Source: an uncultured Pelagibacteraceae bacterium (GTDB taxonomy: Bacteria > Pseudomonadota > Alphaproteobacteria > Pelagibacterales > Pelagibacteraceae). Taken from it: a stretch of 64,000 bases of DNA. Under the pieces are notes generated by a model. The model saw only the letters and a program-made list of their open reading frames with translations. It did not search any database and had not been told where the DNA came from. The translations under genes and the position numbers were made by a program. Within the stretch, counting starts at the first letter, position 1; every line of letters begins with the position of its first letter. Of the stretch, positions 9,115 through 17,878 are shown piece after piece. The stretch lies in NCBI GenBank assembly GCA_902557215.1, contig CACDZM010000001.1, positions 124,001 through 188,000 on the forward strand, written 5' to 3'.

Positions 9115-10727
9115 CTATGATTTTTTGATGCCTTGATAAAAGACGAGAATAGAGGATGAGGATACAAAGGTCTAGATTTAAATTCAGGATGAAATTGAAC
9201 ACCAATAAACCAAGGGTGATTTTCAAGCTCTATAATCTCAGGTAATACTCCATCAGGTGATAAACCTGAAAATGTCATACCTTTTTTTTCAAATCTATCC
9301 TTATAATTAATATTTACCTCATACCTATGACGATGTCTTTCTTTAACAAAATTTTTACCATAGATTTTACTAATTAATGATTTTTCTTTTAATTTTGCGT
9401 CATAAGAACCTAGCCTCATAGTGCCGCCTAAATATTTATCAGTCCCTTTAATAATTTTACCGTCTTTTTTCCATTGATTAATTAAACCAACTATTGGCAA
9501 ACCTTTTTTATCAAATTCACTCGATGTAGCATTCCTAATATTTAATTCATTTCTAGCAAATTCAATTATTGCCATCTGCATACCAAAACAAATCCCAAAA
9601 AATGGTATTTTGTTATTTCGTGCGTATTTTATAGCTTCGATTTTTCCATGTGTTCCTCTTTTTCCAAAACCTCCTGGAATTAAAATTCCAGATATATCTT
9701 TTAGTTTTGATTTAATATCTGAAATCTTTAGTTTCTCTGAGTCTATTCTGACTAAATTTACTTTAACATTATTTTTGATACTACCATGTATCAAAGCTTC
9801 ATCCAGAGATTTATAAGCGTCTTTTAATTCAACATACTTACCAATAATAGCGATATTTACTTGTTTTTTTGTATTTAAAATAATTTTAGTAATTTTTTTC
9901 CACGGTTTTAAATTTACTGGTTTTTTTGATCTTAATTTAAAATAATCTAAAACTTGAGTATCTAATTTCTCTTTATGAAAGCTAATTGGTGCCTCATAAA
10001 TTGTTTTTACATCAACAGTTTCAATTACATTTTTTATATCGACATTGCAGAATAATGATATTTTCTTTCGATGCTCAAATGGTATAGATCTTTCTGATCT
10101 ACATATAATTATATCAGGTTGAACACCAATACTTCTTAATTCTTTAACAGAATGTTGCGTAGGTTTTGTTTTTATTTCATCTGAGGACTTTAGGTAAGGT
10201 ACTAATGTTAGATGTATAAATAATGCATTCTTTTTTTTTACATCGTTCGCAAATTGTCTTATTGCTTCAATGAAAGGCAAGCTTTCAATATCACCAACTA
10301 TCCCGCCTATTTCACAAATTACGAAATCCTCTTGTGATGAATCTTTTTTAATAAATTCTTTAATTCGATCAGTTATATGTGGTATTACCTGTACTGTTTT
10401 TCCAAGATATTTTCCTTTTCTCTCTTTTAAAAGTACGTCATTATAAATTTTACCCGTTGTAATATTATCTGAACTTTTTGCAGATACACCTGAGAATCTC
10501 TCATAATGTCCTAAATCTAGATCTGTTTCCGAGCCATCATCTGTTACATAAACTTCGCCATGTTGAAATGGGCTCATTGTACCTGGGTCTATATTTAAGT
10601 AAGGGTCTAGTTTTCTAAGACGAACCTTATAACCTCTTGATTGTAATAAATATGCGAGCGAAGCTGAAGAGAGACCTTTTCCTAAAGATGAAACCACGCC
10701 GCCGGTGACAAATATAAATCGCGCCAT
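9111..10727 (-). CDS. pyrG: CTP synthase
   Basis: Glutamine-dependent amination of UTP to CTP, 538 residues. The N-terminal synthetase domain begins with [20 protein letters not shown] and contains [14 protein letters not shown] and [11 protein letters not shown]. The C-terminal class-I glutamine amidotransferase carries the nucleophile in FFGICFGMQ and the H/E pair in GVQFHPEF. Full family length. 41 bases separate its start from the secG stop. The CTP it makes supplies ispDF, cdsA and Kdo activation. Confidence 0.97.
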   Translation of the reverse strand: MARFIFVTGGVVSSLGKGLSSASLAYLLQSRGYKVRLRKLDPYLNIDPGTMSPFQHGEVYVTDDGSETDLDLGHYERFSGVSAKSSDNITTGKIYNDVLLKERKGKYLGKTVQVIPHITDRIKEFIKKDSSQEDFVICEIGGIVGDIESLPFIEAIRQFANDVKKKNALFIHLTLVPYLKSSDEIKTKPTQHSVKELRSIGVQPDIIICRSERSIPFEHRKKISLFCNVDIKNVIETVDVKTIYEAPISFHKEKLDTQVLDYFKLRSKKPVNLKPWKKITKIILNTKKQVNIAIIGKYVELKDAYKSLDEALIHGSIKNNVKVNLVRIDSEKLKISDIKSKLKDISGILIPGGFGKRGTHGKIEAIKYARNNKIPFFGICFGMQMAIIEFARNELNIRNATSSEFDKKGLPIVGLINQWKKDGKIIKGTDKYLGGTMRLGSYDAKLKEKSLISKIYGKNFVKERHRHRYEVNINYKDRFEKKGMTFSGLSPDGVLPEIIELENHPWFIGVQFHPEFKSRPLYPHPLFSSFIKASKNHR

Positions 10728-10767
10728 GGAATTATCTTATAAACCTTAAAAACTAAAAAGAAAAGGA

Positions 10768-11067
10768 TTAATTATTATCAGGAATTGCAGGTGTATCTTC
10801 TGATTTTTCCTCTACAGTGTCTAAAACAGATGTATTGGGAGTTACTTCATCTCTAGAAACAATGGTCAATGCCAAACTACAAATTATAAACAAAGTAGCA
10901 ACAACAGCCGTAGCTTTGGTCATAAAATTTCCCGCTGTTCTGGAAAACATGTAGCTTTCTTGAGAAACACCTATTCCAAGCGCACCCCCCTCTGACTTTT
11001 GCATTAATACGAGTAAAACTAAGATAAATGCAAGCACAATATTTAGCACTAATAAGATATTTTCCAT
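10768..11067 (-). CDS. secG: Preprotein translocase subunit SecG
   Basis: Small membrane subunit of the SecYEG channel, 99 residues. It has two transmembrane helices (about 3-22 and 50-70) separated by the conserved cytoplasmic loop LMQKSEGGALGIG then SRTAGNFMTKATA. The acidic, low-complexity tail from about 75 is variable in the family. Located between tpiA (stop 5 bases upstream) and pyrG, the conserved alphaproteobacterial context. Confidence 0.93.
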   Translation of the reverse strand: MENILLVLNIVLAFILVLLVLMQKSEGGALGIGVSQESYMFSRTAGNFMTKATAVVATLFIICSLALTIVSRDEVTPNTSVLDTVEEKSEDTPAIPDNN

Positions 11068-11072
11068 GACGG

Positions 11073-11810
11073 TTAATTATATGTTTTTTTAATTATATCA
11101 ATAAATTTTTTTGGATCTTGAGATGCACCACCTATTAAATAACCATCTAAATTATATATCAATTTTAATTGATTAATATTTTTTGAGTTTACCGAACCTC
11201 CATAAAGAATTTTGTTATTTTTAAGTTTTTTTTTAAGAAAATTTATTGTTTTTAATAGATCGAGCGGTTTTGGAATTATACCCGTGCCAATCGACCAAAC
11301 TGGTTCATAAGCTATTATGATAGTTTTTTTATTCTTTATTTTATTCAATCCTAATTTGATTTGTTTGCTCAAAACTTTTTTAGTTAATTTTTTTCTTTTT
11401 TGTTGAATGGTTTCACCAATACAAAAAATTACTTTTAGCCCAGATTTTATGGCAGTTTGTATTTTTTTATTTATTAACTCATTTGACTCACCAGATTGTC
11501 TGACCTCAGAGTGCCCTATAATCACATATTTTGCACCAACATTTTTTAACATTGAGCAATTTACTGAACCTGTATATGGGCCATAATCATCTTTCTCATG
11601 ACAATTCTGAGAACCTACTTCTATGTTGGTATTTTTTAATTTTTTAGACACTAAATCAATTAGTGTGTTAGGAGGACAATAAATTATTTTTATTAATCTT
11701 TTTTTTTTAAATAATTTTATAAATTTAATAACTTTATTGAGTGAATTTAAAGAATTTGTGTCACCAAACATTTTCCAATTGGCAATAAAGTACATATATT
11801 TATTTGTCAT
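11073..11810 (-). CDS. tpiA: Triose-phosphate isomerase
   Basis: Interconverts dihydroxyacetone phosphate and glyceraldehyde 3-phosphate; 245 residues, TIM barrel. Visible active-site elements are NWKM (lysine 13 from the chosen start), IGHSEVRQSGES (catalytic His), AYEPVWSIGTG (catalytic Glu) and YGGSVN. The first ATG at 11810 is used; a second in-frame Met five codons later (MYFIANWKM) would also give a good TIM N-terminus. Divergent from the SurA/PpiD-like gene with 55 bases between the starts, which must hold both promoters. Confidence 0.96.
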   Translation of the reverse strand: MTNKYMYFIANWKMFGDTNSLNSLNKVIKFIKLFKKKRLIKIIYCPPNTLIDLVSKKLKNTNIEVGSQNCHEKDDYGPYTGSVNCSMLKNVGAKYVIIGHSEVRQSGESNELINKKIQTAIKSGLKVIFCIGETIQQKRKKLTKKVLSKQIKLGLNKIKNKKTIIIAYEPVWSIGTGIIPKPLDLLKTINFLKKKLKNNKILYGGSVNSKNINQLKLIYNLDGYLIGGASQDPKKFIDIIKKTYN

Positions 11811-11865
11811 ATGCTAAAATTTAATCTATAGCTTTGCTTTTTATAGATCAATAAATTTATAGATA

Positions 11866-13284
11866 ATGATAGGAAGTTTTAGAAATTTTGCAAAAACCAA
11901 ATTTGCTGGTTTATTAGTTTTCATTATGATAATTCCATTCGTTTTTTGGGGTATGGGAGGTATGTTCAGTAGTGGAAATACAAACAATGTTGCTAAGATA
12001 AATAAATTAAATATCTCAACTCAAGACTTAATAGATCATATAAATAGGTCAAATATTCCAGATAAAACAATTAGAGAAAATCTTGATAAGAACATATTAG
12101 AAGAATTATTATCAACTTTGATTTCTTCAACATTATTAGATTTAGAAATGGAGGATTTTAACATAAAAATCACAAAAGAAATTTTATTAAAAAAAATTAA
12201 AGCAGATAAAAATTTTTTAAATGAAAATGATAAGTTCGATAGACTGAAATACGAAAAATTTTTGCTAGAAAATAATCAATCAGCGCCTTCGTTTGAGGCA
12301 GGAATTAAAGGCGTTGCTCTACAAAAAAACTTATTTGATTATATTGGAGCTGGTACTACAATTCCCACATTTTTAGTAAAAAAACTATATGAAGAAGAAA
12401 ATAAAAATATTGATTTGGAATATATAAATTTAGAAAATTTTTATAAAAAAAAAAGTGAATTTACTGAAGCTGAAATCAAAGATTTTTTAAAAAAAAACAA
12501 AGATGAATTAAAGGTTGAATATATTGATTTTGATTATGCGATTTTAAATCCAAAAAATTTAATTGGTATTGATGATTTTAATCAAGCATTCTTTGGTGCA
12601 ATTGACGAAATTGAAGAAAAATTTTTAAATGGTCAAGATTTAAAATCTATTTTATCAAACTTTAATATTAAAACAATTGAAGTTAGAAATTACAGAAATA
12701 CATCTGAAAAAAATATAGTTGAAAAAAAAATATTCGAGTCAAGAAAAATTGATTTCAATATCATAGAAAACGATAGCGATTATATAATTTACAAGATTAA
12801 CAATACCGAAGAAAGATCACCTGATATAAATGATCTAAGTTTAAAAAAAGAAGTTTTAGAACTTATTACTCAAAGAAATAAATTTGATTACAATAGAGCA
12901 TTATTTAAAAAAATAAATGAGAAAAAATTTAACGATAATGATTTTAAAGAAATGGGTAAAGATAAAATCAAAACTTTAACACTAACATCGATTAATGATA
13001 ATGAGAAATTTGAGACAAATACTGTTGAGCTCTTATACTCTTTACCAACTGGATCTTTTACCTTAATAAACGATTATTTAAACGTAGTTTATCTTGCAAA
13101 AATAAGGACCATCACAAATGAAAGTATAGATTTAAATAATGATATGTTTAAAGAATATGCTGAAAAACAAAATACAAATACGAGAAATAATATTCTTAAA
13201 TCATATGATTTACTTTTAAATGATAAGTATAATGTGGTATTAAATCAAAATACAATAGAACGAGTTAAGAATTTCTTTCAATGA
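11866..13284 (+). CDS. Membrane-anchored SurA/PpiD-like periplasmic chaperone, parvulin signature not evident
   Basis: A 472-residue protein with an N-terminal transmembrane anchor (about 13-31, ending FVFWGMGGMF) followed by a SurA-N/PpiD-type helical domain (about 40-200, KINKLNISTQDLIDHIN then helices). In alphaproteobacteria a PpiD-like protein sits immediately before trpE, as here (4-base overlap). Usual relatives are about 620 residues with a parvulin domain. In the 200-330 region I see no conserved parvulin GG-D/F motif, so prolyl isomerase activity is doubtful and a chaperone-only role is likelier. Very rich in Lys, Asn and Ile. Confidence 0.75.
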   Translation: MIGSFRNFAKTKFAGLLVFIMIIPFVFWGMGGMFSSGNTNNVAKINKLNISTQDLIDHINRSNIPDKTIRENLDKNILEELLSTLISSTLLDLEMEDFNIKITKEILLKKIKADKNFLNENDKFDRLKYEKFLLENNQSAPSFEAGIKGVALQKNLFDYIGAGTTIPTFLVKKLYEEENKNIDLEYINLENFYKKKSEFTEAEIKDFLKKNKDELKVEYIDFDYAILNPKNLIGIDDFNQAFFGAIDEIEEKFLNGQDLKSILSNFNIKTIEVRNYRNTSEKNIVEKKIFESRKIDFNIIENDSDYIIYKINNTEERSPDINDLSLKKEVLELITQRNKFDYNRALFKKINEKKFNDNDFKEMGKDKIKTLTLTSINDNEKFETNTVELLYSLPTGSFTLINDYLNVVYLAKIRTITNESIDLNNDMFKEYAEKQNTNTRNNILKSYDLLLNDKYNVVLNQNTIERVKNFFQ

Positions 13285-14741
13285 AAATAAATCGAAGCTT
13301 CAAGGATTTTAAGTTTCGACATAGAAGCAATAAAAATCAAATTTTATATACTTCAAAAAAAATCAAAGATGACGAAGAGATTTTAAATTTGATAGATAAT
13401 TTTTTAAATGAAAAAAATAGCTTTATATTTGAGTCAGTAGAAAAAGGTAAGATCAAAGGGAGATATACAATATTTGGTAAAAATCCTGATAAAATCTGGG
13501 AATTTAATTATAAAAATTCTTATCTAATACAAAATAATAAGAAAATTAAACTTAATGATAAACCTGGAAAATTAATTGAAAAAATTATTGAGGAATTTAA
13601 ATTTGAAACTCCTAAAGGTTTGCCAAAAATTTGTTCTCTAATTTCGGGATATTTCTCTTATGATTCTATAAGATATGTAGAGAAAATTCCAAATAACTGT
13701 AAAGACGATCTAAATATACCTGATGTACGACTTCTGCGACCAAGAACACTTATAATTCACGATAATTTTAAAAAAGAAATATTCTATATCAGAAATATTT
13801 ATAAAGATGAAAAAATCAAAAATTATCAAAAAAAATATGATGAAATAAGATCAGATCTTTTTAAATTACTAATTCAATCATCAATTAAAAATATAAATAC
13901 TAGAACTGAATTAAAATTAAACAATATTAAAGTAAAATCAAATACTTCAAAAAATAAATTTTTACAAATTGTCAATAAAGCAAAAAAATATATAAGATTA
14001 GGAGATATTTTTCAGGTAGTTCTAAGTCAAAGATTTGAAGCTAAGTTAACAAAAAAGCCAATAGATATTTATAAAAAGCTTAGAGTAACTAACCCATCGC
14101 CTTTTATGTTTTTTTTTAATTTCAATGACTTTCAAATCATTGGTGCAAGCCCAGAAATACTGGTGAGATTAAGAGATAAAAAAATTACTGTAAGACCAAT
14201 TGCTGGAACAAGACCAAGAGGTAAAACGTTGAGTAAGGATCGTTTTTATGAACAAGATCTTCTTCAAGATAAAAAAGAGCTTTCAGAGCATCTAATGTTA
14301 TTAGATTTAGGAAGAAATGATGCTGGTAAAGTTTCAAAAATCAATACAGTAAAAGTAACGGAGAGCTTCATTATTGAGAGATATTCTCATGTGATGCACA
14401 TAGTATCAAACGTTATTGGTGAATATAACAACAAATTTTCAAAGTTTAAATCACTTCTAGCTGGTTTTCCAGCAGGCACTGTTTCTGGGGCACCAAAAAT
14501 TAGAGCTATGGAAATAATTGACGAATTAGAAACAACTAAGAGAAAAGTTTATGCTGGTGGTATTGGTTACTTTTCAGCAAATGGCGAATTTGACACTTGT
14601 ATAGCTTTAAGAACAGCTGTTGCTAAAAAAGGCAAATTCTATGTTCAAGCAGGGGCTGGAATAGTTGCTGATAGCAAACCTCTAAAAGAATATGAAGAAA
14701 CTGTAAATAAGGCAAAAGCTTTAATTAATGCTTTAAAATGA
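13281..14741 (+). CDS. trpE: Anthranilate synthase component I
   Basis: Chorismate to anthranilate, first step of tryptophan synthesis; 486 residues. The chorismate-binding domain (about 230-480) shows YIRLGDIFQVVLSQRF, NPSPFMFFF, GASPEILVR, RPIAGTRPRGKT, LLDLGRNDAGKV, YSHVMHIVSNV, FPAGTVSGAPKIRAMEII and AGGIGYFSANGE. The tryptophan-feedback region lies in the N-terminal third. Overlaps the gene before by 4 bases and trpG by 4 bases, leaving no space for a leader-peptide attenuator directly in front of it. Confidence 0.97.
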   Translation: MKINRSFKDFKFRHRSNKNQILYTSKKIKDDEEILNLIDNFLNEKNSFIFESVEKGKIKGRYTIFGKNPDKIWEFNYKNSYLIQNNKKIKLNDKPGKLIEKIIEEFKFETPKGLPKICSLISGYFSYDSIRYVEKIPNNCKDDLNIPDVRLLRPRTLIIHDNFKKEIFYIRNIYKDEKIKNYQKKYDEIRSDLFKLLIQSSIKNINTRTELKLNNIKVKSNTSKNKFLQIVNKAKKYIRLGDIFQVVLSQRFEAKLTKKPIDIYKKLRVTNPSPFMFFFNFNDFQIIGASPEILVRLRDKKITVRPIAGTRPRGKTLSKDRFYEQDLLQDKKELSEHLMLLDLGRNDAGKVSKINTVKVTESFIIERYSHVMHIVSNVIGEYNNKFSKFKSLLAGFPAGTVSGAPKIRAMEIIDELETTKRKVYAGGIGYFSANGEFDTCIALRTAVAKKGKFYVQAGAGIVADSKPLKEYEETVNKAKALINALK

Positions 14742-15307
14742 AAAAAATAATTCTAATAGATAATTACGATAGCTTTACATTTAATCTTTATCATTACTTA
14801 TCTTCATTGAAAGTTAAAGTAGATGTAATTAGAAATGATAAAATTACATCTAATGAAATATTAAAAAGAAAATATAATAAAATTGTAATCTCACCCGGTC
14901 CAGGCAATCCTAATCAATCAGGTAATTGTTTAAAAATAGTAAAAACTTTATACCAAAAAATTCCCATACTTGGAGTTTGTCTTGGTCATCAAATAATAGG
15001 ACAGGTATTTGGTTCTAAAATTGTTCAAGCTAAAAAACTAATGCATGGTAAAACAAGCAAAATAATATCAAAAAAAGTGGGAATTTTGAAAAATCTTCCA
15101 AAGTCATTTAAAGCAACGCGATATCACAGCTTAATCATTGATAAAAAATCATTATCAAAACAACTTGAAATCACAGCTGAGAGCAAAGATGGATTGATTA
15201 TGGGTGTACAACATAAAAAATATGATGTTCATGGAGTGCAATTTCATCCCGAAAGTATTAAAACTAAATTAGGTATTAAAATTTTGAAAAATTTTATAAG
15301 AATTTAA
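14738..15307 (+). CDS. trpG: Anthranilate synthase component II (glutamine amidotransferase)
   Basis: Type-I glutamine amidotransferase of 189 residues that supplies ammonia to TrpE. The nucleophile is C81 (ILGVCLGHQ) and the dyad is H170/E172 (GVQFHPES); SPGPGNP forms the oxyanion region. In some bacteria the same subunit also serves PabB; no pabB is in the window. Follows trpE with a 4-base ATGA overlap, 5 bases before trpD. Confidence 0.96.
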   Translation: MKKIILIDNYDSFTFNLYHYLSSLKVKVDVIRNDKITSNEILKRKYNKIVISPGPGNPNQSGNCLKIVKTLYQKIPILGVCLGHQIIGQVFGSKIVQAKKLMHGKTSKIISKKVGILKNLPKSFKATRYHSLIIDKKSLSKQLEITAESKDGLIMGVQHKKYDVHGVQFHPESIKTKLGIKILKNFIRI

Positions 15308-15312
15308 AAATA

Positions 15313-16305
15313 ATGAGAGAATTTATAGGTAAAATTAAAAATAAAGAAAATTTATCATTCGAGGAGAGTAAGGCTGCTTTTGAATTATTAATGGAGGGAA
15401 AAGCAGAGGATCAAGAAATATTTGATTTTTTGACTCTTTTATCCGCTAAGGGTGAGGCTTCAGATGAAATAGCGGGTGGTGTCTTTGTACTTAGAAATAA
15501 GTCTAAAAGAGTAAATGTAGAAAATTGTGTTGATACATGTGGTACTGGTGGAGATGGAATGAATACACTAAATATATCTACAGCATCTGCACTATTACTT
15601 GCAAGCATGAATGTTAAAGTGGCTAAACATGGGAATAAAGCTGTATCATCTAAGTGTGGATCAGGTGATGTTTTAGAGGCTTTAAATGTTAAAATAAATC
15701 TGGAACCAAGAGAAATCGAAGATCAAATAAATAAAAATAACTTTGGTTTTATGTTTGCTCCTAATTATCATAGTGCTATGAGGTTTGTTGGTCCAACTAG
15801 AAAAAAGATTGGAAAAAGAACGATATTTAATTTGATCGGACCATTAAGCAGCCCTGCTTTAGTAAAAAGACAGGTAGTTGGCGTCTTTGATAAAAAACTT
15901 TTAAAAATATTTGCAAATGCATTAAACAACTTAGATATTAAATTTGCATGGATTGTAAATAGTGAAGATGGCTTAGATGAAATATCACCGTATGCTAAAA
16001 CAAATGTTATTCAATTAAAAGATAATGAGATTTCTGAAATTGTTATTGATCCAAAAGAATTAACGATTAATGCAGATAATTTTGAAAATCTTGTCGGTGA
16101 TGATGCGAAATTCAATGCAGAAAAAATGATTAATATATTTAAAGGTGAGGATAATGATTTTTCTAAAGCAGTATGTCTAAATGCTGCAGCTGGATTAATT
16201 GTTAATGAAACTCATGAAGAGTTTACCGAAGCTTATAAAGATGCAAGAGAACATATTTTGTCAAATAAAGTTATCGAACATTTGGAAACAATTAAAAATG
16301 GCTGA
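15313..16305 (+). CDS. trpD: Anthranilate phosphoribosyltransferase
   Basis: Transfers phosphoribose from PRPP to anthranilate; 330 residues. Diagnostic motifs are VDTCGTGGDGMNTLNISTA, VAKHGNKAVSSKCGSGDVLE, FMFAPNYHSAMRFV and RTIFNLIGPLSSPA. Full length for the family. The last 8 bases overlap the trpC start (ATGGCTGA). Confidence 0.97.
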   Translation: MREFIGKIKNKENLSFEESKAAFELLMEGKAEDQEIFDFLTLLSAKGEASDEIAGGVFVLRNKSKRVNVENCVDTCGTGGDGMNTLNISTASALLLASMNVKVAKHGNKAVSSKCGSGDVLEALNVKINLEPREIEDQINKNNFGFMFAPNYHSAMRFVGPTRKKIGKRTIFNLIGPLSSPALVKRQVVGVFDKKLLKIFANALNNLDIKFAWIVNSEDGLDEISPYAKTNVIQLKDNEISEIVIDPKELTINADNFENLVGDDAKFNAEKMINIFKGEDNDFSKAVCLNAAAGLIVNETHEEFTEAYKDAREHILSNKVIEHLETIKNG

Positions 16306-17089
16306 AAATATTCTCGAAAAAATAATTAAAAAGAAAATAGAAAAAATAGAAAATTCTAAAAAAAGTATTTCAATAAGCTCATTAAACGATTTAATAGAGA
16401 AAAATAAAACTTTTATTAATTTTAAAGAAAATATTGAAAAAAATATTAAAGAAAATAAATTTTCTATTATTGCTGAGATAAAAAAAGCAAGTCCTTCAGC
16501 AGGTGTAATTATAGATGATTATGACCCTGTTAAAATAGCTAATATATATCATGAAAATAAAGCTACTTGTTTATCAGTTTTGACTGAGGAGGATTTTTTT
16601 TTAGGAAATTTAACACACATAAATGAAATTAAACAAAATATTAATTTACCAATTCTTTGTAAGGACTTTTTTGTAGATAAATTTCAAATTCCACTTGCAA
16701 AAAGTAATGGAGCAGATGCTATATTGATTATATTAGCTGGTGTAAGTGAGAGCCTTGCTAATGAGTTATATGAAGAAGCACTTAAATTAAATATGTCTGT
16801 TATAGTTGAAGTGCATACGGTTGAGGAAGCAAAACAAGCTTTAAAATTTAAAGAGGCATTAATTGGTATCAATAATAGAAATTTAAAAACTCTTAAAACT
16901 GATATAAATACAACCTTTGATATTCATGATGTTTTAGTTAATCATGAAGGTCCATTAATTTCTGAAAGCGGAATAAAAACAAAAGATGAACTATTAGAAC
17001 TCTCAAATAAAACCTCTATAAAAACTTTTCTAATTGGTGAATCACTTTTAAAAAATTTAAATAATAATTCTATTTTTTCTGTTCTTTAG
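16298..17089 (+). CDS. trpC: Indole-3-glycerol phosphate synthase
   Basis: Ring-closing step of tryptophan synthesis; 263 residues, TIM barrel. Motifs are FSIIAEIKKASPSAGVI, CLSVLTEEDFFLG, LPILCKDFFVDKFQI, IVEVHTVEEA, LIGINNRNLKTL and LISESGI. The ATG at 16298 is chosen because it yields the family N-terminus MAENILEKII and an 8-base overlap with trpD; in-frame upstream starts would run deep into trpD. Not fused to TrpF. No trpF, trpA or trpB lies in this window. Confidence 0.96.
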   Translation: MAENILEKIIKKKIEKIENSKKSISISSLNDLIEKNKTFINFKENIEKNIKENKFSIIAEIKKASPSAGVIIDDYDPVKIANIYHENKATCLSVLTEEDFFLGNLTHINEIKQNINLPILCKDFFVDKFQIPLAKSNGADAILIILAGVSESLANELYEEALKLNMSVIVEVHTVEEAKQALKFKEALIGINNRNLKTLKTDINTTFDIHDVLVNHEGPLISESGIKTKDELLELSNKTSIKTFLIGESLLKNLNNNSIFSVL

Positions 17090-17139
17090 CCAAATATTTC
17101 CTTATTTTACAGGCTTTTTTTACTATTGTGAATTGAAGA

Positions 17140-17154
17140 GAACTTTTGTAGAAC
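17140..17154. promoter_or_regulatory. Putative LexA (SOS) box 1 upstream of lexA
   Basis: GAAC-N7-GAAC, which is GTTC-N7-GTTC on the other strand, the direct-repeat LexA operator known from alphaproteobacteria. It lies 25-39 bases upstream of the lexA start codon, where it would overlap a promoter and give autorepression. No experimental evidence; inferred from motif and position. Confidence 0.75.
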
Positions 17155-17161
17155 AGATTTT

Positions 17162-17176
17162 GTACGATATTTGTTC
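17162..17176. promoter_or_regulatory. Putative second LexA box overlapping the lexA start region
   Basis: GTAC-N7-GTTC, one mismatch from the alphaproteobacterial SOS repeat, ending two bases before the lexA ATG. It is 22 bases, about two helical turns, downstream of box 1, so two dimers could bind the same DNA face. There is no room for a Shine-Dalgarno sequence between this box and the start codon that does not overlap it. Confidence 0.5.
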
Positions 17177-17178
17177 TT

Positions 17179-17856
17179 ATGCTAACAAAAAAACAAAAAA
17201 ACCTGCTTTTATTTATCAACAAGAAGTTGAGAAGTTCTGGTGTTTCTCCGTCTTATGAGGAAATGAAAGCTTCATTAAACCTTAAATCTAAGTCAGGAAT
17301 TCATAGACTTATAAGTGCATTAGAGGAAAGAGGTTTTATTAAGCGACTTGCTCATAAAGCAAGAGCTTTAGAGGTAATCAAATTACCAGAAACGGCCTCA
17401 GCGAACGATATTTATAATAATTTTTCACCAAGTGTAATAAAAGGTGGTCTAGATAGTGAAAAAAATTTATCCTCTGAAACAGAGGTTCCAGTTTTAGGCA
17501 AAATCGCTGCTGGAACTCCAGTTGAGGCAATTCAAAATGAAGTTTCTAGAATACCTTTGCCAGCCAATTTAGAAAAAAACGGCGATTATTTTGGATTGAA
17601 AGTTCAGGGAGATTCGATGATTGAAGCAGGTATTAACGAGGGTGATACTGTTATTATAAAAAGAACTGACACAGCAGACAATGGAAAAATTGTTGTTGCG
17701 CTTATAGACGACCATGAGGCAATGCTCAAAAGAATTAGAAAAAAGGGTAAAGTAATAGCACTTGAAAGTGCTAATAAAAACTACGAAACTAAAATCTTTG
17801 GCCCTGATAGAATAAAAGTTCAGGGTGTTTTAGTATCTTTATATAGAAACTTCTAA
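17179..17856 (+). CDS. lexA: SOS repressor LexA
   Basis: Self-cleaving SOS repressor, 225 residues. The winged helix-turn-helix lies at about 1-70 (PSYEEMKASLNLKSKSGIHR then RALEVI). The autolysis site is A111-G112 (KIAAGTPVE). The Ser-Lys dyad is S146 (GDSMIEAGI) and K184 (AMLKRI). All elements for RecA-stimulated cleavage are intact. An SOS-like operator lies just upstream. In other alphaproteobacteria moaC and moeA lie between trpC and lexA; here only 89 bases separate them. Confidence 0.97.
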   Translation: MLTKKQKNLLLFINKKLRSSGVSPSYEEMKASLNLKSKSGIHRLISALEERGFIKRLAHKARALEVIKLPETASANDIYNNFSPSVIKGGLDSEKNLSSETEVPVLGKIAAGTPVEAIQNEVSRIPLPANLEKNGDYFGLKVQGDSMIEAGINEGDTVIIKRTDTADNGKIVVALIDDHEAMLKRIRKKGKVIALESANKNYETKIFGPDRIKVQGVLVSLYRNF

Positions 17857-17878
17857 TAAAATAGTCTAAACCATTTTA

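Noticed and set aside
12960-13281. trp attenuator or leader peptide before trpE
   Set aside because: trpE starts inside the preceding gene; no Trp-codon cluster or terminator/antiterminator pair is visible there.
16199-16297. Upstream in-frame extension of trpC
   Set aside because: It lies inside trpD, is unlike the TrpC N-terminus, and the ATG at 16298 gives the family start and an 8-base overlap.
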